6,581 nt of DNA. It comes from an uncultured bacterium (GTDB lineage Bacteria; Cyanobacteriota; Vampirovibrionia; Gastranaerophilales; Gastranaerophilaceae). The stretch is taken from positions 1-6,581 of the forward strand of contig CASELB010000186.1 in assembly GCA_949288685.1 (NCBI GenBank), written 5' to 3'. The position numbers and the translations under genes are program-made. The notes below the pieces were generated by a model. It was given only the letters and a program-made list of their open reading frames with translations. It was not told the DNA's origin and did no database searches. How positions within the stretch are numbered: position 1 is the first letter of the stretch; each line of letters begins with the position of its first letter. Positions 6,509 through 6,581 of the stretch are shown one piece after another.

Positions 6509-6528
6509 GGGGTTATATAAATAACCTC
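6509..6528 (+). promoter_or_regulatory. Leader hairpin before the right-edge gene
   Basis: GGTTAT (6511-6516) pairs with ATAACC (6521-6526) around ATAA. A G-T wobble and a G-C pair extend the stem to 8 bp (6509-6528). It would sit at the 5' end of the transcript starting from the 6490-6495 box, 10 nt before the Shine-Dalgarno-like AGAGG. Confidence 0.4.
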
Positions 6529-6558
6529 AATAGAAAAAAGAGGAAAAAAGTAAAAAGA

Positions 6559-6581
6559 ATGGCACAGCACAGCACAGCACA
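6559..6581 (+). CDS. Start of a truncated gene (right edge)
   Basis: ATG at 6559 opens a frame reading M-A-Q-H-S-T-A before the window ends. Support is indirect: a promoter-like TATAAT (6490-6495), a leader hairpin, and AGAGG at 6539-6543. The 15-nt gap from AGAGG to the ATG is longer than usual. All coding sequence seen after the start codon is the pentamer GCACA repeated, encoding a periodic AQHST. Nothing can be said about function. If the pentamers are an assembly artefact at a sequence end, the true N-terminus may differ. Confidence 0.4.
6562..6581. repeat. Tandem pentanucleotide repeat (GCACA)x4, open-ended
   Basis: Four exact tandem copies of GCACA begin on the base right after the ATG and run to the last base of the window, so the true copy number may be larger. 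The unit length is not a multiple of three, so each gain or loss shifts the downstream reading frame. No stop codon can arise inside the repeat in any frame of either strand. Confidence 0.85.

Noticed and set aside
6503..6520. Five-codon ORF (MNGVI) before the right-edge gene
   Set aside because: There is no ribosome binding site, and it overlaps the leader hairpin and the predicted transcript start.

Overview
The window is a 6.6 kb stretch of a low-GC, tightly packed bacterial chromosome. It holds four complete protein genes, the probable first codons of a fifth at the right edge, and unusually structured intergenic DNA. AT-rich codons, good Shine-Dalgarno sites and dispersed stem-loop repeats fit a host-associated low-GC bacterium. 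My best guess is a gut Melainabacteria (Gastranaerophilales)-type or Firmicutes-type genome, but this is an impression from style of sequence, not a demonstrated assignment.

Layout. Bases 1-465 have no gene. The left part (1-201) is a run of three imperfect stem-loop repeats, and the right part carries a convincing sigma-70 promoter (269-297) and a leader of about 160 nt. Next comes a 1058-residue SWIM/SNF2 family ATPase on the + strand (466-3642). A 19-bp stem-loop (3654-3699) separates it from a convergent gene on the - strand (3727-4158) for a 143-residue, strongly helical, charge-polarised protein I do not recognise. A 174-bp divergent intergenic region containing a nested palindrome leads to a two-gene operon: lpdA (dihydrolipoyl dehydrogenase, 4333-5571) and lipA (lipoyl synthase, 5568-6419), overlapping by ATGA. 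After lipA lies an AT-rich palindrome with a T-rich tail, two copies of a TATAAT-type box, a leader hairpin and a Shine-Dalgarno-like AGAGG. An ATG at 6559 is followed at once by four tandem GCACA pentamers running off the window.

How the genes work together. LipA inserts two sulfurs into protein-bound octanoate to make lipoyl groups, and Lpd reoxidises those groups in 2-oxoacid dehydrogenase or glycine cleavage complexes. The pair is therefore a lipoate supply-and-recycling unit, although no E1/E2 or gcv genes are visible here. The SNF2 ATPase stands alone: no methylase, nuclease or phage-type partner lies next to it, so the window gives no support for a defence system. The most unusual signals are the pentanucleotide repeat directly after a start codon (a possible phase-variable gene), the shortened Lpd, and the valine- and proline-free helical protein.
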